NCBI RefSeq assembly: GCF_004362145.1
Contig: NZ_SNXC01000010.1
Location: 1-64,000 of the forward strand
Direction: 5' to 3'
DNA from: Marinomonas balearica
GTDB taxonomy: Bacteria > Pseudomonadota > Gammaproteobacteria > Pseudomonadales > Marinomonadaceae
DNA: 64,000 nucleotides
Shown: positions 8,287 through 18,480 of the stretch, piece by piece
Position numbering within the stretch: the stretch's first letter is position 1
Layout: every line of letters starts with the position of its first letter
The notes under the pieces: model-generated
What the model saw: the letters and a program-made list of their open reading frames with translations, nothing else
What the model was told of the DNA's origin: nothing
The model's database searches: none
Program-made: the position numbers and the translations under genes

Positions 8287-9711
8287 TTATATTACCAATG
8301 GTAATGCTATTTCCACGGATAAGCCTCCAAGAGCGCTTTTATGTGCTTCAACTGTTCCGTTGTGCTGTCGTACAGCGCTTTCCGTTATAGCAAGGCCGAG
8401 TCCCGTGCCTCCGCTGTCTCTATCCCTAGCGGTAGAGACTCGATAGAAGGGGCGAAAAATCGACTCAAGTTCATCAGCGGGAACACCATCGCCATCGTCG
8501 TTGACATGGATAATGAGTTGATTACCTTGAGTAGAAAAAGAGACGTAAACTTTGTCTTTGCTATAGTAAATGGCGTTTCTAACGACGTTTTCGAGCGCGC
8601 TGATAATGAGTTGAGGGTGGCAGTCCAATGAGCGATCCGGCACTTTGTCAAACGTAAGCGCTTTGCCAGTTTGTTCTGCTTCAAATTTAAGGTCTATTAA
8701 CAAGGCTTCCCATAGGCTAGAAAGCAGCTGATGCTCGCGTTGATTGTGGCTGTCGACTTGCATACGAGACAGTGACAGCAATTGAGAAATCATCATCTCT
8801 AATCGTTGTGCTTCAGTGTCAATCCGCGTCAATTCAGGGCTTTCACCTTGTTTTCTCGTTGCTAATGCATTGGCCATTCTGAGACGGGTAAGAGGAGACC
8901 GTAGTTCATGGGAAATATCTGAAAGCAAACGTTGCTGTCTTGATATCATTTGGTTGATAGCTTCAACCATGTGGTTGAAGCTTGCTCCTGCTTGTTTAAA
9001 CTCTGATGGACCTTTCTCTAGCTTAGGGTCAATATCAAATGTTCCTTTAGCTACGCGTTTAGCGGCGTGTTCTAAGCGACGTGCAGGTTGACTTAGTGCC
9101 CAAGCTAACCAGAGCAACAAGGGGGTACTGACCAACATGGTGGCGAGAAGTAGTCTGAACGGACTGTCTAATAAGCCGATCAGAAAGCCGAGAGGAGGGT
9201 CGTTCAATTTCATGCCGACATAGAGAAAGTATTCGTTTCCAGCTAGTGTAATCGGTACTGGACCAGAAAGCATAAACCTGCCATAGAGTCGCATCATAGG
9301 CTGATTGCTGTTATCAATTGACGAAACGAAGTTGCGTATCGCTTTGTAGGGCAAATCCCTACGCTCAGCGCCTAATAGGCGACCATCCTTGCTTGTGAGA
9401 AAAAAGCGTTGTTTTCTATCTCCTCTGTTATCGTCAGACCGATTTTCACTGTGCCAGCTGTCTAATTGCCTGAAACGTCTCGGGTCCGTTAATACAGGAA
9501 TGATATTTTCAATGTCATGATCCTGTTTAAAAGTACTTTCTAATTTGTCTCGAATCTCAAGGAGTTCTTGATAGCGTTCTGGTGGTAAGTCGGTTTGCTT
9601 TCGAGGATCAAAGTGTGGAATGGATAAGACGACCACTAATACGAGGAAAAGTGTAAACCAGAAAATAGAAAAAATTCGGCCATACAAACTAGTGAATAAT
9701 GGAAAATGCAT
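8287..9711 (-). CDS. cpxA: CpxA-like envelope-stress sensor histidine kinase
   Basis: The kinase has 474 residues. Membrane helices lie at about 12-31 and 175-205, enclosing a periplasmic sensor of about 140 residues. A HAMP region follows (about 205-260), then the dimerisation box with H268 in SDISHELRSPLTRLR, an N box around NVVRNAIYYS and an ATPase part ending with DDGDGV and GGTGLGLAI. E. coli CpxA senses misfolded envelope proteins and phosphorylates CpxR. The start codon overlaps the last base of cpxR. The name rests on this architecture together with the adjacent CpxR, the CpxP-like gene and the CpxR box. Confidence 0.88.
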   Translation of the reverse strand: MHFPLFTSLYGRIFSIFWFTLFLVLVVVLSIPHFDPRKQTDLPPERYQELLEIRDKLESTFKQDHDIENIIPVLTDPRRFRQLDSWHSENRSDDNRGDRKQRFFLTSKDGRLLGAERRDLPYKAIRNFVSSIDNSNQPMMRLYGRFMLSGPVPITLAGNEYFLYVGMKLNDPPLGFLIGLLDSPFRLLLATMLVSTPLLLWLAWALSQPARRLEHAAKRVAKGTFDIDPKLEKGPSEFKQAGASFNHMVEAINQMISRQQRLLSDISHELRSPLTRLRMANALATRKQGESPELTRIDTEAQRLEMMISQLLSLSRMQVDSHNQREHQLLSSLWEALLIDLKFEAEQTGKALTFDKVPDRSLDCHPQLIISALENVVRNAIYYSKDKVYVSFSTQGNQLIIHVNDDGDGVPADELESIFRPFYRVSTARDRDSGGTGLGLAITESAVRQHNGTVEAHKSALGGLSVEIALPLVI

Positions 9712-10409
9712 TAGGTGCCCTCAACGAACAAGTAGCCGCGGCCACGTAGGGTTTTGATTCTTGGTTTACCGTTTTCCCAATCTGGCAGTTTCTTTCGTAA
9801 GTTTGAGACATGCATGTCGATCGCGCGATCAAATGGCGCTAGGCGCTTTCCTAAAACATCTAAACTCAATGCTTCTTTTGTTTGAATCTTACCTGGGGTT
9901 TGAAGAAAGTGGAGAAGAAGTTCAAATTCTGTACTGGTTAGATCGAGAAGTGTGTCGTTACAGTAAGCTTCTACTCTTCCTGGGTACAAGGTTATATCAA
10001 AGTATTGGAGACTATCGGGGTCACTGTTTTGTACTTTTGATGACGTTGAGATAGGAGATCTTCGTAAAATAGCTCGGATACGAGCAAGCAACTCCCGCTC
10101 GCTAAAAGGTTTGGGTAAATAATCGTCTGCACCGAGTTCGAGACCAACAACTCGGTCAATCTCATCGCCTTTCGCTGTGAGCATCAAAACTGGAATATCA
10201 GATTTTTCACGAATGCGTCTTAGGGTATCGATGCCGTTTAGCTTTGGCATCATGACGTCTAACAATATGATGTCGATCTTGTCATTGATTTTATCTAGAC
10301 CGGCTTCACCATCATGCGCCACAGAGATTGTAAAACTCTCAAAGGTTAATAGTTCTTTGAGTAAGTCTGTTAATTCTGTGTCATCGTCAATAATAAGAAT
10401 GTGCTGCAT
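9711..10409 (-). CDS. cpxR: CpxR-like OmpR-family response regulator
   Basis: The regulator has 232 residues: a receiver at 1-118 (DDD at 8-10, phospho-acceptor D51 in LLDVMMPK, TAKG lysine near 101) and an OmpR winged helix at about 135-230 (TSTEFELLLHFLQ, then RAIDMHVSNLRKKL and IKTLRGRGYLF). It is the first gene of the minus-strand cpxRA operon and reads away from a shared control region with the cpxP-like gene. A perfect CpxR recognition site lies there, so autoregulation is likely, as in E. coli. Confidence 0.92.
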   Translation of the reverse strand: MQHILIIDDDTELTDLLKELLTFESFTISVAHDGEAGLDKINDKIDIILLDVMMPKLNGIDTLRRIREKSDIPVLMLTAKGDEIDRVVGLELGADDYLPKPFSERELLARIRAILRRSPISTSSKVQNSDPDSLQYFDITLYPGRVEAYCNDTLLDLTSTEFELLLHFLQTPGKIQTKEALSLDVLGKRLAPFDRAIDMHVSNLRKKLPDWENGKPRIKTLRGRGYLFVEGT

Positions 10410-10476
10410 TCGTTGTACCGTTAAAGATTGCTAGATTCAGTTCATTTTACTGAGAAATTATAATGTAAGTCATACC

Positions 10477-10491
10477 TTTACGTTACTTTAC
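10477..10491. promoter_or_regulatory. Perfect CpxR box between cpxR and the cpxP-like gene
   Basis: TTTAC (10477-10481), five bases, TTTAC (10487-10491) is the exact reverse complement of the E. coli CpxR consensus GTAAA-N5-GTAAA. It lies 68 bases upstream of the cpxR start and 107 bases upstream of the cpxP-like start, so it could act on both. Another TTTAC at 10445-10449 and one at 10507-10511 flank it. Confidence 0.8.
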
Positions 10492-10598
10492 TTTGTCCAG
10501 ACGTCAGTTTACCTAGCAATCTCTATTCTATATCCAAGCGTTGGTAATGCAGCGACTTCTACTTTCAAGACAACAGATTAAACGCAAAGGATCGAATT

Positions 10599-11120
10599 AT
10601 GAAAAATACCAAAAAGCTAATTGTTGCGGCAATCGTACTTCCACTAACATTGGGCACCGCTAGTGCGTTCGCGTTTGGTGGCAAGGATCACGGCCGAAAA
10701 TTTGAGTCTAAAATGGAGCAGGGTTTTTGTGGCGCTGGAATGGATCGTGGAGTGCTCAGAAAGTTAGATTTGACCGATGAGCAAAAAGAAGAAATTAAGG
10801 TGTTAAAAAGTACTAAAAGATCAGAAATGAAAGCGTACTTTTTAGAGAACTTCCCCAAAGAAATGAAAGCTCGAGAGGCATCGCGCACTAAAGCACAAGA
10901 GCTGGTTTTAGCGGATACTTTTGACACAGCTGCAGCGAGTAAATTAGCAGCTGAAATGGCCGAGAAAAAGTCTCATTTAATGGTTAAAAAGATGGAATCT
11001 CAGCACGCTATGCTCAGTGTACTTACGGCAGAGCAAAAAGAGAAGTTTGTTGCGCTACAAAAAGAAAAAATTGAACGTTGCGAAGAGAAGGTGATGCGCC
11101 ATATGGATAAAGAACTGTAA
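10599..11120 (+). CDS. CpxP/Spy family periplasmic stress protein
   Basis: The protein has 173 residues with a signal peptide ending near ASA at about residue 24. The mature part is helical and charged and carries the two family LTxxQ motifs, as LTDEQ and LTAEQ. E. coli CpxP dampens CpxA and Spy is a cradle-shaped periplasmic chaperone. Position (divergent from cpxR) and the CpxR box favour a CpxP-like role. Whether it is functionally closer to CpxP or Spy cannot be decided here. Confidence 0.85.
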   Translation: MKNTKKLIVAAIVLPLTLGTASAFAFGGKDHGRKFESKMEQGFCGAGMDRGVLRKLDLTDEQKEEIKVLKSTKRSEMKAYFLENFPKEMKAREASRTKAQELVLADTFDTAAASKLAAEMAEKKSHLMVKKMESQHAMLSVLTAEQKEKFVALQKEKIERCEEKVMRHMDKEL

Positions 11121-11361
11121 CTGAGCATTTATTTATTCCTGTATATAGTTTGATACGAAGCACCTCTAGATGAATATAAATGGCCAAGGTTGTTTCTATT
11201 CATCTGTATTCGTTCATTTTCGATATTCTGTTAATTTACCTATCCTTCTAAATTTTTAATTGCTGAGCTAATCGTTTATATCGTAGAGAAAAAAGTAAAT
11301 GTATAGATTTGATTGGCGTGTTACAAATTGAAAGGTTTCTGCAATGACGTAAAGGGCTAGT
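11121..11361. other. Intergenic region, nothing recognised
   Basis: About 240 AT-rich bases between the cpxP-like gene and the dioxygenase gene. No terminator with a T tract or clear promoter was seen. Confidence 0.3.
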
Positions 11362-12009
11362 ATGGATCAGAAATGGAGTAGTTTAGACTTGGCAGTGCAG
11401 CTTGAATCCTTAAAGAGGGACTGTTCTATACATATCAAAGGCGCTCTTTCTCGCGAAGAGTGTATTTCTTTGATGGATATGGTCGAAAACTTACAGCTAA
11501 GCGATGCGAAAAGAAGTGATATTGAGGCTAAAGTAATTGAACAGTGTCAGGTGAGCGTTTTTAACAAAGACGTGACACGTATGCTAGAAGCTCATTTTGG
11601 GCAAGGCTATCAGATCATGTGGTCTAGCTTTGATGTTGTGGGAGACGATGCAGCACATTCCTACCCGAGTATCACTTGGCATTTAGATGGAGGGGTAACG
11701 GGGTCATTGAAGCTCTTTGTCTATCTTAACTCCGTCGAAGAACATGGTTGTAACACTTTAATGATGGATCAAGAAAGAACAAATCAGCTACGTAAGTCAG
11801 GGGCTTTTCCTATTTCTATGAAGGAACGTAAGGAAGACCTTACTAATGAATTAATCAATCTAAATTTGACGCCAGAATATATTTCATATGACTTGAAAGC
11901 AGGCGATATTTTATTGTTTAGTCCACTTATACTCGCGCATCGTTGTATACCACCTAGAATTGGAAAGCGGCGGTTTACTGTTTGCTTTACGATTATACCT
12001 GCCTCCTAG
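11362..12009 (+). CDS. Fe(II)/2-oxoglutarate dioxygenase, phytanoyl-CoA hydroxylase-like
   Basis: The 215-residue protein carries the double-stranded beta-helix metal site: H107-x-D109 in TWHLDGG and a distal histidine H193 in LAHRCIPP, followed by an arginine-rich segment (GKRRFTV, around 204) that would hold 2-oxoglutarate. The RCIPP context and the length fit the phytanoyl-CoA dioxygenase superfamily rather than prolyl hydroxylases. The substrate is unknown. The gene stands alone: no biosynthetic neighbours, and 130 bases separate it from the next small gene. ATG 11362 has a weak AAAGGG site upstream. Confidence 0.7.
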   Translation: MDQKWSSLDLAVQLESLKRDCSIHIKGALSREECISLMDMVENLQLSDAKRSDIEAKVIEQCQVSVFNKDVTRMLEAHFGQGYQIMWSSFDVVGDDAAHSYPSITWHLDGGVTGSLKLFVYLNSVEEHGCNTLMMDQERTNQLRKSGAFPISMKERKEDLTNELINLNLTPEYISYDLKAGDILLFSPLILAHRCIPPRIGKRRFTVCFTIIPAS

Positions 12010-12150
12010 TGTTAATTTTAAAATATCTTATTAGACATCGATACGTAGCTACTTTATGTCTATATCGGCCCCATTCAGACGCATTCAATCTTATTAGGTT
12101 TACCTTGTACCCTATAACCGTAAATTCAGATAAAAGTATGGGTGGGTATT

Positions 12151-12354
12151 ATGTTAGAGCTAAGAGCGAACTGTGAGTGTTGTGACAAAGATTTATCACC
12201 AGATGTAACTGATGCGATGATTTGTTCATATGAATGTACATATTGTCGATCTTGTGTTGAATCTGTTTTAGAAAATGTATGTCCTAATTGTGGAGGCGGT
12301 TTTTTTCACGACCAATTCGACCAAGAATCGCAAGACGAGACGGAGTTAGTTTAG
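12151..12354 (+). CDS. DUF1272 zinc-ribbon-like small protein
   Basis: The protein has 67 residues, MLELRANCECCDKDL at the start, followed by CTYCRSC and CPNCGGG, giving paired CxxC motifs likely to bind zinc. This matches the DUF1272 family in length, start and cysteine pattern. The ATG at 12151 was chosen because GGTGGG lies five bases before it and family members begin MLELR; a GTG at 12142 would add three residues. No function is known. Confidence 0.88.
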   Translation: MLELRANCECCDKDLSPDVTDAMICSYECTYCRSCVESVLENVCPNCGGGFFHDQFDQESQDETELV

Positions 12355-12492
12355 AGTTTTCACCTGCAACGAATCGCCGAGTTTATATGAAGTACACCTT
12401 GCAAGAGGTAAAAGAGTTCGCTCGAACTATAAAGAAAATTCCTCCAAGCGAGCGTTAACAGACTGCAGTTTTAGTATATGATCACAAAATAA

Positions 12493-12528
12493 AAAAGCCG
12501 CAAAGTACAATCTGTACTCGCGGCTTTT
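12493..12528. terminator. Bidirectional Rho-independent terminator
   Basis: AAAAGCCGC (12493-12501) pairs with GCGGCTTTT (12520-12528), and an inner AGTAC/GTACT helix extends it. T-rich ends on both strands let it serve both the plus-strand side and the chemoreceptor gene ending at 12581 on the minus strand. Confidence 0.85.
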
Positions 12529-12580
12529 AACGTCTGTTTGCTGTAAGGGGTGCTCGATTTACAGCATATTATCTGCGTGT

Positions 12581-14173
12581 TTACTTCACAGAGAAGTAAC
12601 TAACGCTGGTATTCAAATCTTGAGACAGCTCATCTAGGTGCGATACTGTTTCTCGGCAGCTCACGATAGAGTCTGCTGTGTTTTGAACCATACCTGAAAT
12701 GCGTTCAACGTGTTCAGAAAGCTCGTCGGATGCTTGTTTCTGCTCTGAGGTAGAGTTAGCAACACCGCGAATCATATCTAACGTATCAGTAGAGCTTTGC
12801 TGGATGTTCGTCAGCATCTCTGTTACTTCACTTGAGCTGGAAACGCTTTTTTCTACTTTAGGTAGAATCGATTCCAGTGCACCAGCAACAGTCTCTGTTT
12901 CAGATTGAATTTCTTGTATCGTTTCAGTGATTTCTTGAGTTGCGTTTGCAGTACGAGATGCCAATGTACGAACTTCATCAGCTACAACGGCAAAGCCTCG
13001 CCCTTGCTCGCCTGCACGCGCTGCTTCAATCGCTGCGTTCAATGCTAGCAAGTTTGTTTGTTCCGCGATTTCACTGATGACATTAACGATATTACCAATC
13101 TCATTAGATTTCTCTTTTAAGCCTTTGAAATCTTCGATAGAGCTGGTTATCTGGTTTGAAATATCATTGATCATTTCACTGGATTTGCGAACTAAGCTTT
13201 CACCGTTAGAGCACAGCTCAAATGATTTCTCTGAGTTCTCTTCTGAGGAACGAGAATTGTGAGAAATTTCATTAATGCTGCTCGACATTTGAGTGATTGC
13301 TGCTGCCGTAGAAATTGATGCTTCTGAAGACGATTTTGAATCATGAGTAATGCTTTCGAATTGATGTGATAGCTCGTTACTTGCTTTACTTAATTGATTC
13401 GCACCGCTTTGAATGCCTTCAACCATGCTCTTAAGCGAAGTCTGCATGCCATAAATAGAACCAAGTAAGCTGTCTTCTTTGAAGTTGCCTTCAATGTGCT
13501 TGCTTAAGTCCCCTTTAGCGATAGATTGAGTCACCTCAACGGCATAGTTCAGTTCACCACCAAGTTTATTAAGTACGGTGCGGAACATGAACAAACAAAC
13601 ACCAGTGATTGCAGCAAGGATGATGAGTGCAATGATGATAAATTTTGTTGCGAAGTTCCAGTAGGCCTGATCAACGTCGTCCATGTAGACGCCGATTCCC
13701 ATCACCCAATTCCACTTGGGAATAAAGGTTTTACCGTTCATTTTTAAAACTTTATGGTCTACCCCAGGCTTTTCGTTAAGTTTAACCTCAAACTCAAACG
13801 GGGAGCTGGCTGATTTTAATGCCGCTACGTCTTTCGCATAAGAGCTCTGGAATGTCCCTATTTTTTCCGACTTTACGTGAACACGCGCAGTAGAATTGTG
13901 GTCATTGGCCCAAATGTAAGAAGCGCCTTGTCTGACGCCAGACAATAATTCTATGACGCGCTTTTCAGCTTCTTCGCGACTGATTAACCCTTTTTCTTCT
14001 TGCTCAATGTAGATCAAAGCCTGATTTTTAGAATAGGTTAATACTGATTTGATTTCGTTTTGGTAACCGTTGACTAGGTTGGTTTTTAGTGTATTCAAAG
14101 CGAACACACATAAAACGATAAAACCTGCAGCAACAATGGCTACGATTAGTGATAACTGTTTCGATAGTTTCAT
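12581..14173 (-). CDS. Methyl-accepting chemotaxis protein with single Cache sensor
   Basis: The receptor has 530 residues. A membrane helix at about 8-28 is followed by a periplasmic sCache_2-type domain at about 30-175 ([16 protein letters not shown] and [13 protein letters not shown] are typical of this fold, which often binds small organic acids). A second helix lies at about 177-198, a HAMP domain follows, then a long coiled coil with the conserved tip [20 protein letters not shown] and ADEVRTLA. It signals to the chemotaxis kinase from the inner membrane. It is monocistronic, with the bidirectional terminator downstream. Confidence 0.93.
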   Translation of the reverse strand: MKLSKQLSLIVAIVAAGFIVLCVFALNTLKTNLVNGYQNEIKSVLTYSKNQALIYIEQEEKGLISREEAEKRVIELLSGVRQGASYIWANDHNSTARVHVKSEKIGTFQSSYAKDVAALKSASSPFEFEVKLNEKPGVDHKVLKMNGKTFIPKWNWVMGIGVYMDDVDQAYWNFATKFIIIALIILAAITGVCLFMFRTVLNKLGGELNYAVEVTQSIAKGDLSKHIEGNFKEDSLLGSIYGMQTSLKSMVEGIQSGANQLSKASNELSHQFESITHDSKSSSEASISTAAAITQMSSSINEISHNSRSSEENSEKSFELCSNGESLVRKSSEMINDISNQITSSIEDFKGLKEKSNEIGNIVNVISEIAEQTNLLALNAAIEAARAGEQGRGFAVVADEVRTLASRTANATQEITETIQEIQSETETVAGALESILPKVEKSVSSSSEVTEMLTNIQQSSTDTLDMIRGVANSTSEQKQASDELSEHVERISGMVQNTADSIVSCRETVSHLDELSQDLNTSVSYFSVK

Positions 14174-14539
14174 ATATGCCTCAAATCAATCTTAATGGGA
14201 GTAAAATTCTATCAATGTTATTAGTACGCAAGTCTAAACCTCCTTGAGTTCAATACTTATTACTTAAATCTACTTTAAATATTACTACCGTATTAACGGC
14301 GTATATTAGCAATACTTAATAAGATTTGAAATGGTATTCACTATTAAAAAGCACAAAAAATGTAAGGATATCAATGAGATTTGTAATTTAATTGACACAA
14401 TTATCATTGATCTGTACTTTTTTTTGAATGACTACTCAATTTTAACCATGGCTTAATACTACTAAGGAACTATCGATAATCGTTATTTTTGACTATTGTT
14501 CTTTCTACTCACGATCTTGGAATTTGCGAATACTCTGAA
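14174..14539. other. Intergenic region upstream of the Cache chemoreceptor
   Basis: 366 AT-rich bases between two minus-strand genes. It must hold the chemoreceptor promoter and the end of the lipoprotein transcript. A GAGGCATAT run lies just before the chemoreceptor ATG. A plus-strand TTGACA at 14392 has no good -10 partner and no gene downstream. No terminator was seen. Confidence 0.4.
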
Positions 14540-15652
14540 TTAAATCTGATCAGTATTAGTGCTCGCAGCTTCGTTCGCGTCTGTATTATTGTTGCTTCCT
14601 TTCACTTGGCTTAGTTCTCTCTCAAGATCCATAATTGTCTTTTCAAGATCGCTCTTGATGTGGTGCTGAGCTTTGATAAAAGACACGATGGCTTCACCTT
14701 GCGCACGTATCGGATGATCTCTGTAGTCTTTTGCATCAATCGCTTGCGATATATCAAAGAGCAGCTTTTCGTAGCTTAATATATACCCTTCAAAGTCCGA
14801 AAGTGACATTGCATCGAGTTGTTTAACGGTGGCGGAAATGTGCTCACAATGGTCAAGATAGAATATCACAGCATCTGCTTTTTGTTTTATCTTGTCAGTT
14901 TCTCGTGGGCTGGTGGCAATAAATGCTTTTGCATCAGTTAACGTGGCATTAGCTTGCTCAAAACTTTTTGGTGCATAGCGTGAAATACGGCTGCTTTTGA
15001 GAGAGTCAAAACGAGCTTGAGCTTCTGTTAGATAAATCTTAGTCACTGTTTGGACTTCCAGCGCTTGCTGTTTCTTCACCAAGTCGGGTTGTTCTTCGAT
15101 GGCATCGTCGGTATCGCCGTCGGCAACATAAGAAACGAGTTCTTTAAGATCCAACTCCAGTTCATTGGTTGTTTTGGGGAAGTACTTTGCTGAGTCTATT
15201 GCTTTTAGTTGAGCTCGGTAATCAAATGCGTCTGCGAGAGATGTTTTAGCTTGTTGGCGGATCGCTTCTCCAGATTCTAGTTCTGTATTGAATTCTTCTA
15301 AAGATTCGTATGCCGCTTCGATATAGGTTTGAGAGGTTAACAGGCCACTTCTGTTGTCTGCTTTGGTTGGATCAAACTGAAATTCTTTGTAGTGTTCTTT
15401 GGTTTCTTCTAGCGCTTCTTTTGCTGCATATACTTTTTTGGGAGCGAACCAGTCGAGCTCTGTTTCTTCAGCGTTGGATAATTTCTTTTCAGCTAAGTCT
15501 AATGCTTGCTTAAACTCATTTACCTGAATCATGGCTTGAGATTCGCTTGCAGTATCGGCCAAACTGGCGGTTGAATCTGGGCTTGTTGCACAGCCTGTCA
15601 TCAACAGTGATCCAGAGGCTAACGCAACAATCAGCACGGACGCTTTCTTCAT
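14540..15652 (-). CDS. Helical lipoprotein of unknown function
   Basis: The protein has 370 residues and a clear lipoprotein signal (MKKASVLIVALASGSLLMTGC). The mature part is almost wholly helical and rich in Ala, Glu and Lys. It contains repeated helical units of about 100 residues (each with a pattern like AKxxLxxAK), loosely like DUF4398-type periplasmic lipoproteins, plus a low-complexity Asn/Thr tail. ATG 15652 has GGAG six bases upstream; a GTG at 15664 would put the lipobox deeper. It is a single gene downstream of ppsA on the opposite side of a terminator. I cannot assign a function. Confidence 0.65.
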   Translation of the reverse strand: MKKASVLIVALASGSLLMTGCATSPDSTASLADTASESQAMIQVNEFKQALDLAEKKLSNAEETELDWFAPKKVYAAKEALEETKEHYKEFQFDPTKADNRSGLLTSQTYIEAAYESLEEFNTELESGEAIRQQAKTSLADAFDYRAQLKAIDSAKYFPKTTNELELDLKELVSYVADGDTDDAIEEQPDLVKKQQALEVQTVTKIYLTEAQARFDSLKSSRISRYAPKSFEQANATLTDAKAFIATSPRETDKIKQKADAVIFYLDHCEHISATVKQLDAMSLSDFEGYILSYEKLLFDISQAIDAKDYRDHPIRAQGEAIVSFIKAQHHIKSDLEKTIMDLERELSQVKGSNNNTDANEAASTNTDQI

Positions 15653-15751
15653 TTTTTGCTCCACAATTGATTTTAAAAAATTTTACGCTTCAAAATAGTT
15701 AATAAACGATTCTATGGATGTTTTTATTATTATGAAAGAAAATGATGACAT

Positions 15752-15785
15752 AAAAAAAACCTCACAATCTTGTGAGGTTTTTTTT
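15752..15785 (-). terminator. Rho-independent terminator of ppsA
   Basis: ACCTCACAA (15759-15767) pairs with TTGTGAGGT (15770-15778), with A8 and T8 flanks on either side giving T tracts on both strands. It lies about 35 bases after the ppsA stop codon on the minus strand. Confidence 0.9.
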
Positions 15786-15818
15786 ATGTACAGTTGTGTC
15801 TTTATCTATGACTTTAGA

Positions 15819-18227
15819 TTAGACGATGTCTTGCTTTTTTGCTGTGTTTGTTTGTGTTTCGCTAAGATGTAGCCAAGTTTCAATCACAGTATCTGGATTC
15901 AATGAAACGCTTTCTATTCCCTGTTCTACTAACCATTCTGCAAAGTCTGCGTGGTCTGATGGGCCTTGACCGCAAATACCGACGTATTTTCCTTTTGCAC
16001 GGCAGGCTTCGATTGCCATTTTTAATAATTTTTTAACGGCAGGGTTTCGCTCGTCAAACTTGTCTGCGATAAGTCCAGAGTCGCGATCTAAGCCCAGTGT
16101 GAGTTGAGTAAGATCGTTCGAGCCAATAGAGAATCCATCGAAATAGTCTAAGAACTCATCAGCAAGTAGTGCGTTTGAAGGCAACTCACACATCATGATT
16201 ATTTTTAAAGCGTTTTCACCGCTAGATAAACCGTGTTCTGTTAACAGATCTGTGACTTGTTTGGCTTCTTCTAGGGTACGTACAAACGGTATCATGATTT
16301 GGACATTGGTTAAGCCCATTTCGTCTCTGACACGTTTTACGGCTTCACACTCTAGGGCGAAACAGTCGCGGAAAGAATCGTCTATATAGCGTGCTGCTCC
16401 TCGAAAACCTAACATTGGGTTTTCTTCATGAGGCTCAAACAATGGACCGCCGATTAAATTGTGGTATTCGTTTGATTTAAAATCTGACAGTCTGACAATG
16501 ACAGGCTTATTTGAAAATGAGCACGCGAGTGTCGCAATGCCTTCGACAAGTTTGTCTACATAGAATTCGACAGGACTCTTATAGCCTGCGATTCTATGAT
16601 CGATTTCCTCTTGAATGCCCGCATCCATCTCAGCGTAGTTAATTAAGGCTTTAGGATGAATGCCGATCATTCTATTGATAATGAACTCTAAGCGCGCTAG
16701 GCCGACGCCTTCGTTAGGCAGCATAGCGAAGTCAAACGCACGATTAGGGTTCCCTACGTTCATCATGACTTTGACTGGCGCATCTGGCATATTGCCGACT
16801 TCGGACGTTACAACATCAAACTCTAAACGGCCTTGGTATACGAACCCCATATCACCCTGAGCGCATGATACAGTGACGCTTTGACCATCTTTTAGAACTT
16901 TTGTCGCGTCACCACAGCCAACCACCGCAGGAATGCCCAACTCACGAGCAATAATCGCTGCGTGACATGTTCGACCGCCACGATTAGTGACAATCGCTGA
17001 TGCACGTTTCATGATGGGTTCCCAATCTGGATCTGTAATATCGGTCACTAAAACATCGCCGTCTTGGATACGGTCCATTTCAGTGATTGAAGATAAAACT
17101 TTTACTTCGCCAGAGCCAATTTTATGGCCGATCGCTCGACCTGTTACGACAACCGGGGCAGATTCTTTTAAGTTGTAGCACTCCATGCTTTGAGCACTGG
17201 TTTGAGAGCGGACCGTTTCTGGACGAGCTTGAACAATGTACAGTTTTCCATCAATGCCGTCTTTCGCCCATTCTATGTCCATTGGGCGCTGGTAATGTTT
17301 TTCAATGATCATTGCCTGATGAGCTAAGGATTCAACTTCTTCATTCGTTAGCGCGAACTGGTTTTGATCTTGTAGCTTAACCGGCACAATTTTGACGAAG
17401 TCATCACTGTCTGGCTCTGCGTATTCCATTTTTTGAGCTTTGCTTCCAAGTGTCTTTCTAACAACCGCAGGACGTTTATTTTCTAACGTTGACTTGTGAA
17501 CATAGTATTCATCAGGATTTACAGTACCTTGTACGACCATTTCACCTAGCCCATATGCAGCGGTAATGAAGACCACTTCATCAAAGCCAGATTCCGTGTC
17601 GAGTGTAAACAGAACTCCTGATGCGCCGATGTCACTGCGTACCATTTTTTGGATCCCTGCTGACAATGCGACTCCTTTATGTTCAAACCCTTGATGTACT
17701 CGGTACGAAATAGCGCGATCATTGTACAAAGACGCAAAGACGCTTTTTATAGAGGCTTTAATCTTATCTAAGCCTTCGACATTGAGGTACGTCTCTTGTT
17801 GCCCTGCGAACGACGCGTCAGGTAAATCCTCAGCTGTGGCTGAAGATCGAACCGCAAAAGAGGCTGCATCGCCTTGCCCGTCACTGAGTACTTTGAACGC
17901 GTTTTCAATTTCGCGATTAAATTCGGCGGAGAAAGGCGCTTCCTCGACCCATGTTCTAATTGTCTCTCCGGCAAGGCTCAAGGCGTTAACGTCGTCTACG
18001 TCAAGAGTATCCAAAAGTGCATGAATTTTGTCGTTTAGTCCGCTTTCTTCCAAGAACGTCTGATATGCATAAGCAGTAGTTGCAAAACCGTTAGGAACTT
18101 GAATTCCAAGGTCTGATAGGTTTGAGATCATTTCTCCGAGCGAAGCGTTTTTACCACCGACTTCACCCACGTCCTCCAGACGTAAATCGCTAAACCACTT
18201 TATAAATTGACTCACATTAGTCTCCAA
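15819..18227 (-). CDS. ppsA: Phosphoenolpyruvate synthase
   Basis: The enzyme has 802 residues and converts pyruvate, ATP and water to phosphoenolpyruvate, AMP and phosphate, the entry to gluconeogenesis from three-carbon sources. The N-terminal ATP-grasp/pyruvate-binding domain ([31 protein letters not shown]) is followed by the swivelling domain with the phospho-histidine H422 in [14 protein letters not shown]. The C-terminal PEP-binding barrel has [17 protein letters not shown] and the catalytic cysteine in [10 protein letters not shown]. The length matches E. coli PpsA (792). It is divergent from the kinase/phosphorylase that controls it. The ORF is intact. Confidence 0.97.
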   Translation of the reverse strand: METNVSQFIKWFSDLRLEDVGEVGGKNASLGEMISNLSDLGIQVPNGFATTAYAYQTFLEESGLNDKIHALLDTLDVDDVNALSLAGETIRTWVEEAPFSAEFNREIENAFKVLSDGQGDAASFAVRSSATAEDLPDASFAGQQETYLNVEGLDKIKASIKSVFASLYNDRAISYRVHQGFEHKGVALSAGIQKMVRSDIGASGVLFTLDTESGFDEVVFITAAYGLGEMVVQGTVNPDEYYVHKSTLENKRPAVVRKTLGSKAQKMEYAEPDSDDFVKIVPVKLQDQNQFALTNEEVESLAHQAMIIEKHYQRPMDIEWAKDGIDGKLYIVQARPETVRSQTSAQSMECYNLKESAPVVVTGRAIGHKIGSGEVKVLSSITEMDRIQDGDVLVTDITDPDWEPIMKRASAIVTNRGGRTCHAAIIARELGIPAVVGCGDATKVLKDGQSVTVSCAQGDMGFVYQGRLEFDVVTSEVGNMPDAPVKVMMNVGNPNRAFDFAMLPNEGVGLARLEFIINRMIGIHPKALINYAEMDAGIQEEIDHRIAGYKSPVEFYVDKLVEGIATLACSFSNKPVIVRLSDFKSNEYHNLIGGPLFEPHEENPMLGFRGAARYIDDSFRDCFALECEAVKRVRDEMGLTNVQIMIPFVRTLEEAKQVTDLLTEHGLSSGENALKIIMMCELPSNALLADEFLDYFDGFSIGSNDLTQLTLGLDRDSGLIADKFDERNPAVKKLLKMAIEACRAKGKYVGICGQGPSDHADFAEWLVEQGIESVSLNPDTVIETWLHLSETQTNTAKKQDIV

Positions 18228-18480
18228 ACGTTTTCATAATTTTTATTAGAAGAAGCGACAGCTGAAAATCATTTCATACAGCAAAATTGAAATTCAAGGG
18301 TTGTCAAATCTAGGGAAGCTGTGAAACCTTAAATTAGGCTTTCGTACTTGAGCTTTCCTGTCCGTCCTGTGACATTGTATGTAGAGCTAAGTCATTGAAT
18401 GAAATCGATTATTCGATGTTGTTTTATTTCAATCGGAATTTTTAATGTCGTTACATAACAACAAAAAGGGTAATAAACGG

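Noticed and set aside
11982-12176. Plus-strand frame overlapping the dioxygenase gene end
   Set aside because: It overlaps the end of the dioxygenase gene and start of the DUF1272 gene, has no ribosome site, and its translation shows no family features.
12355-12480. Short frame after the DUF1272 gene starting at ATG 12387 (23 codons)
   Set aside because: The 23-residue product and its upstream extension look protein-like, but length and lack of a ribosome site are not enough; could be a remnant.
14392-14420. TTGACA as a promoter on the plus strand
   Set aside because: No acceptable -10 at 16-18 bases and no plus-strand gene downstream before the ppsA region.
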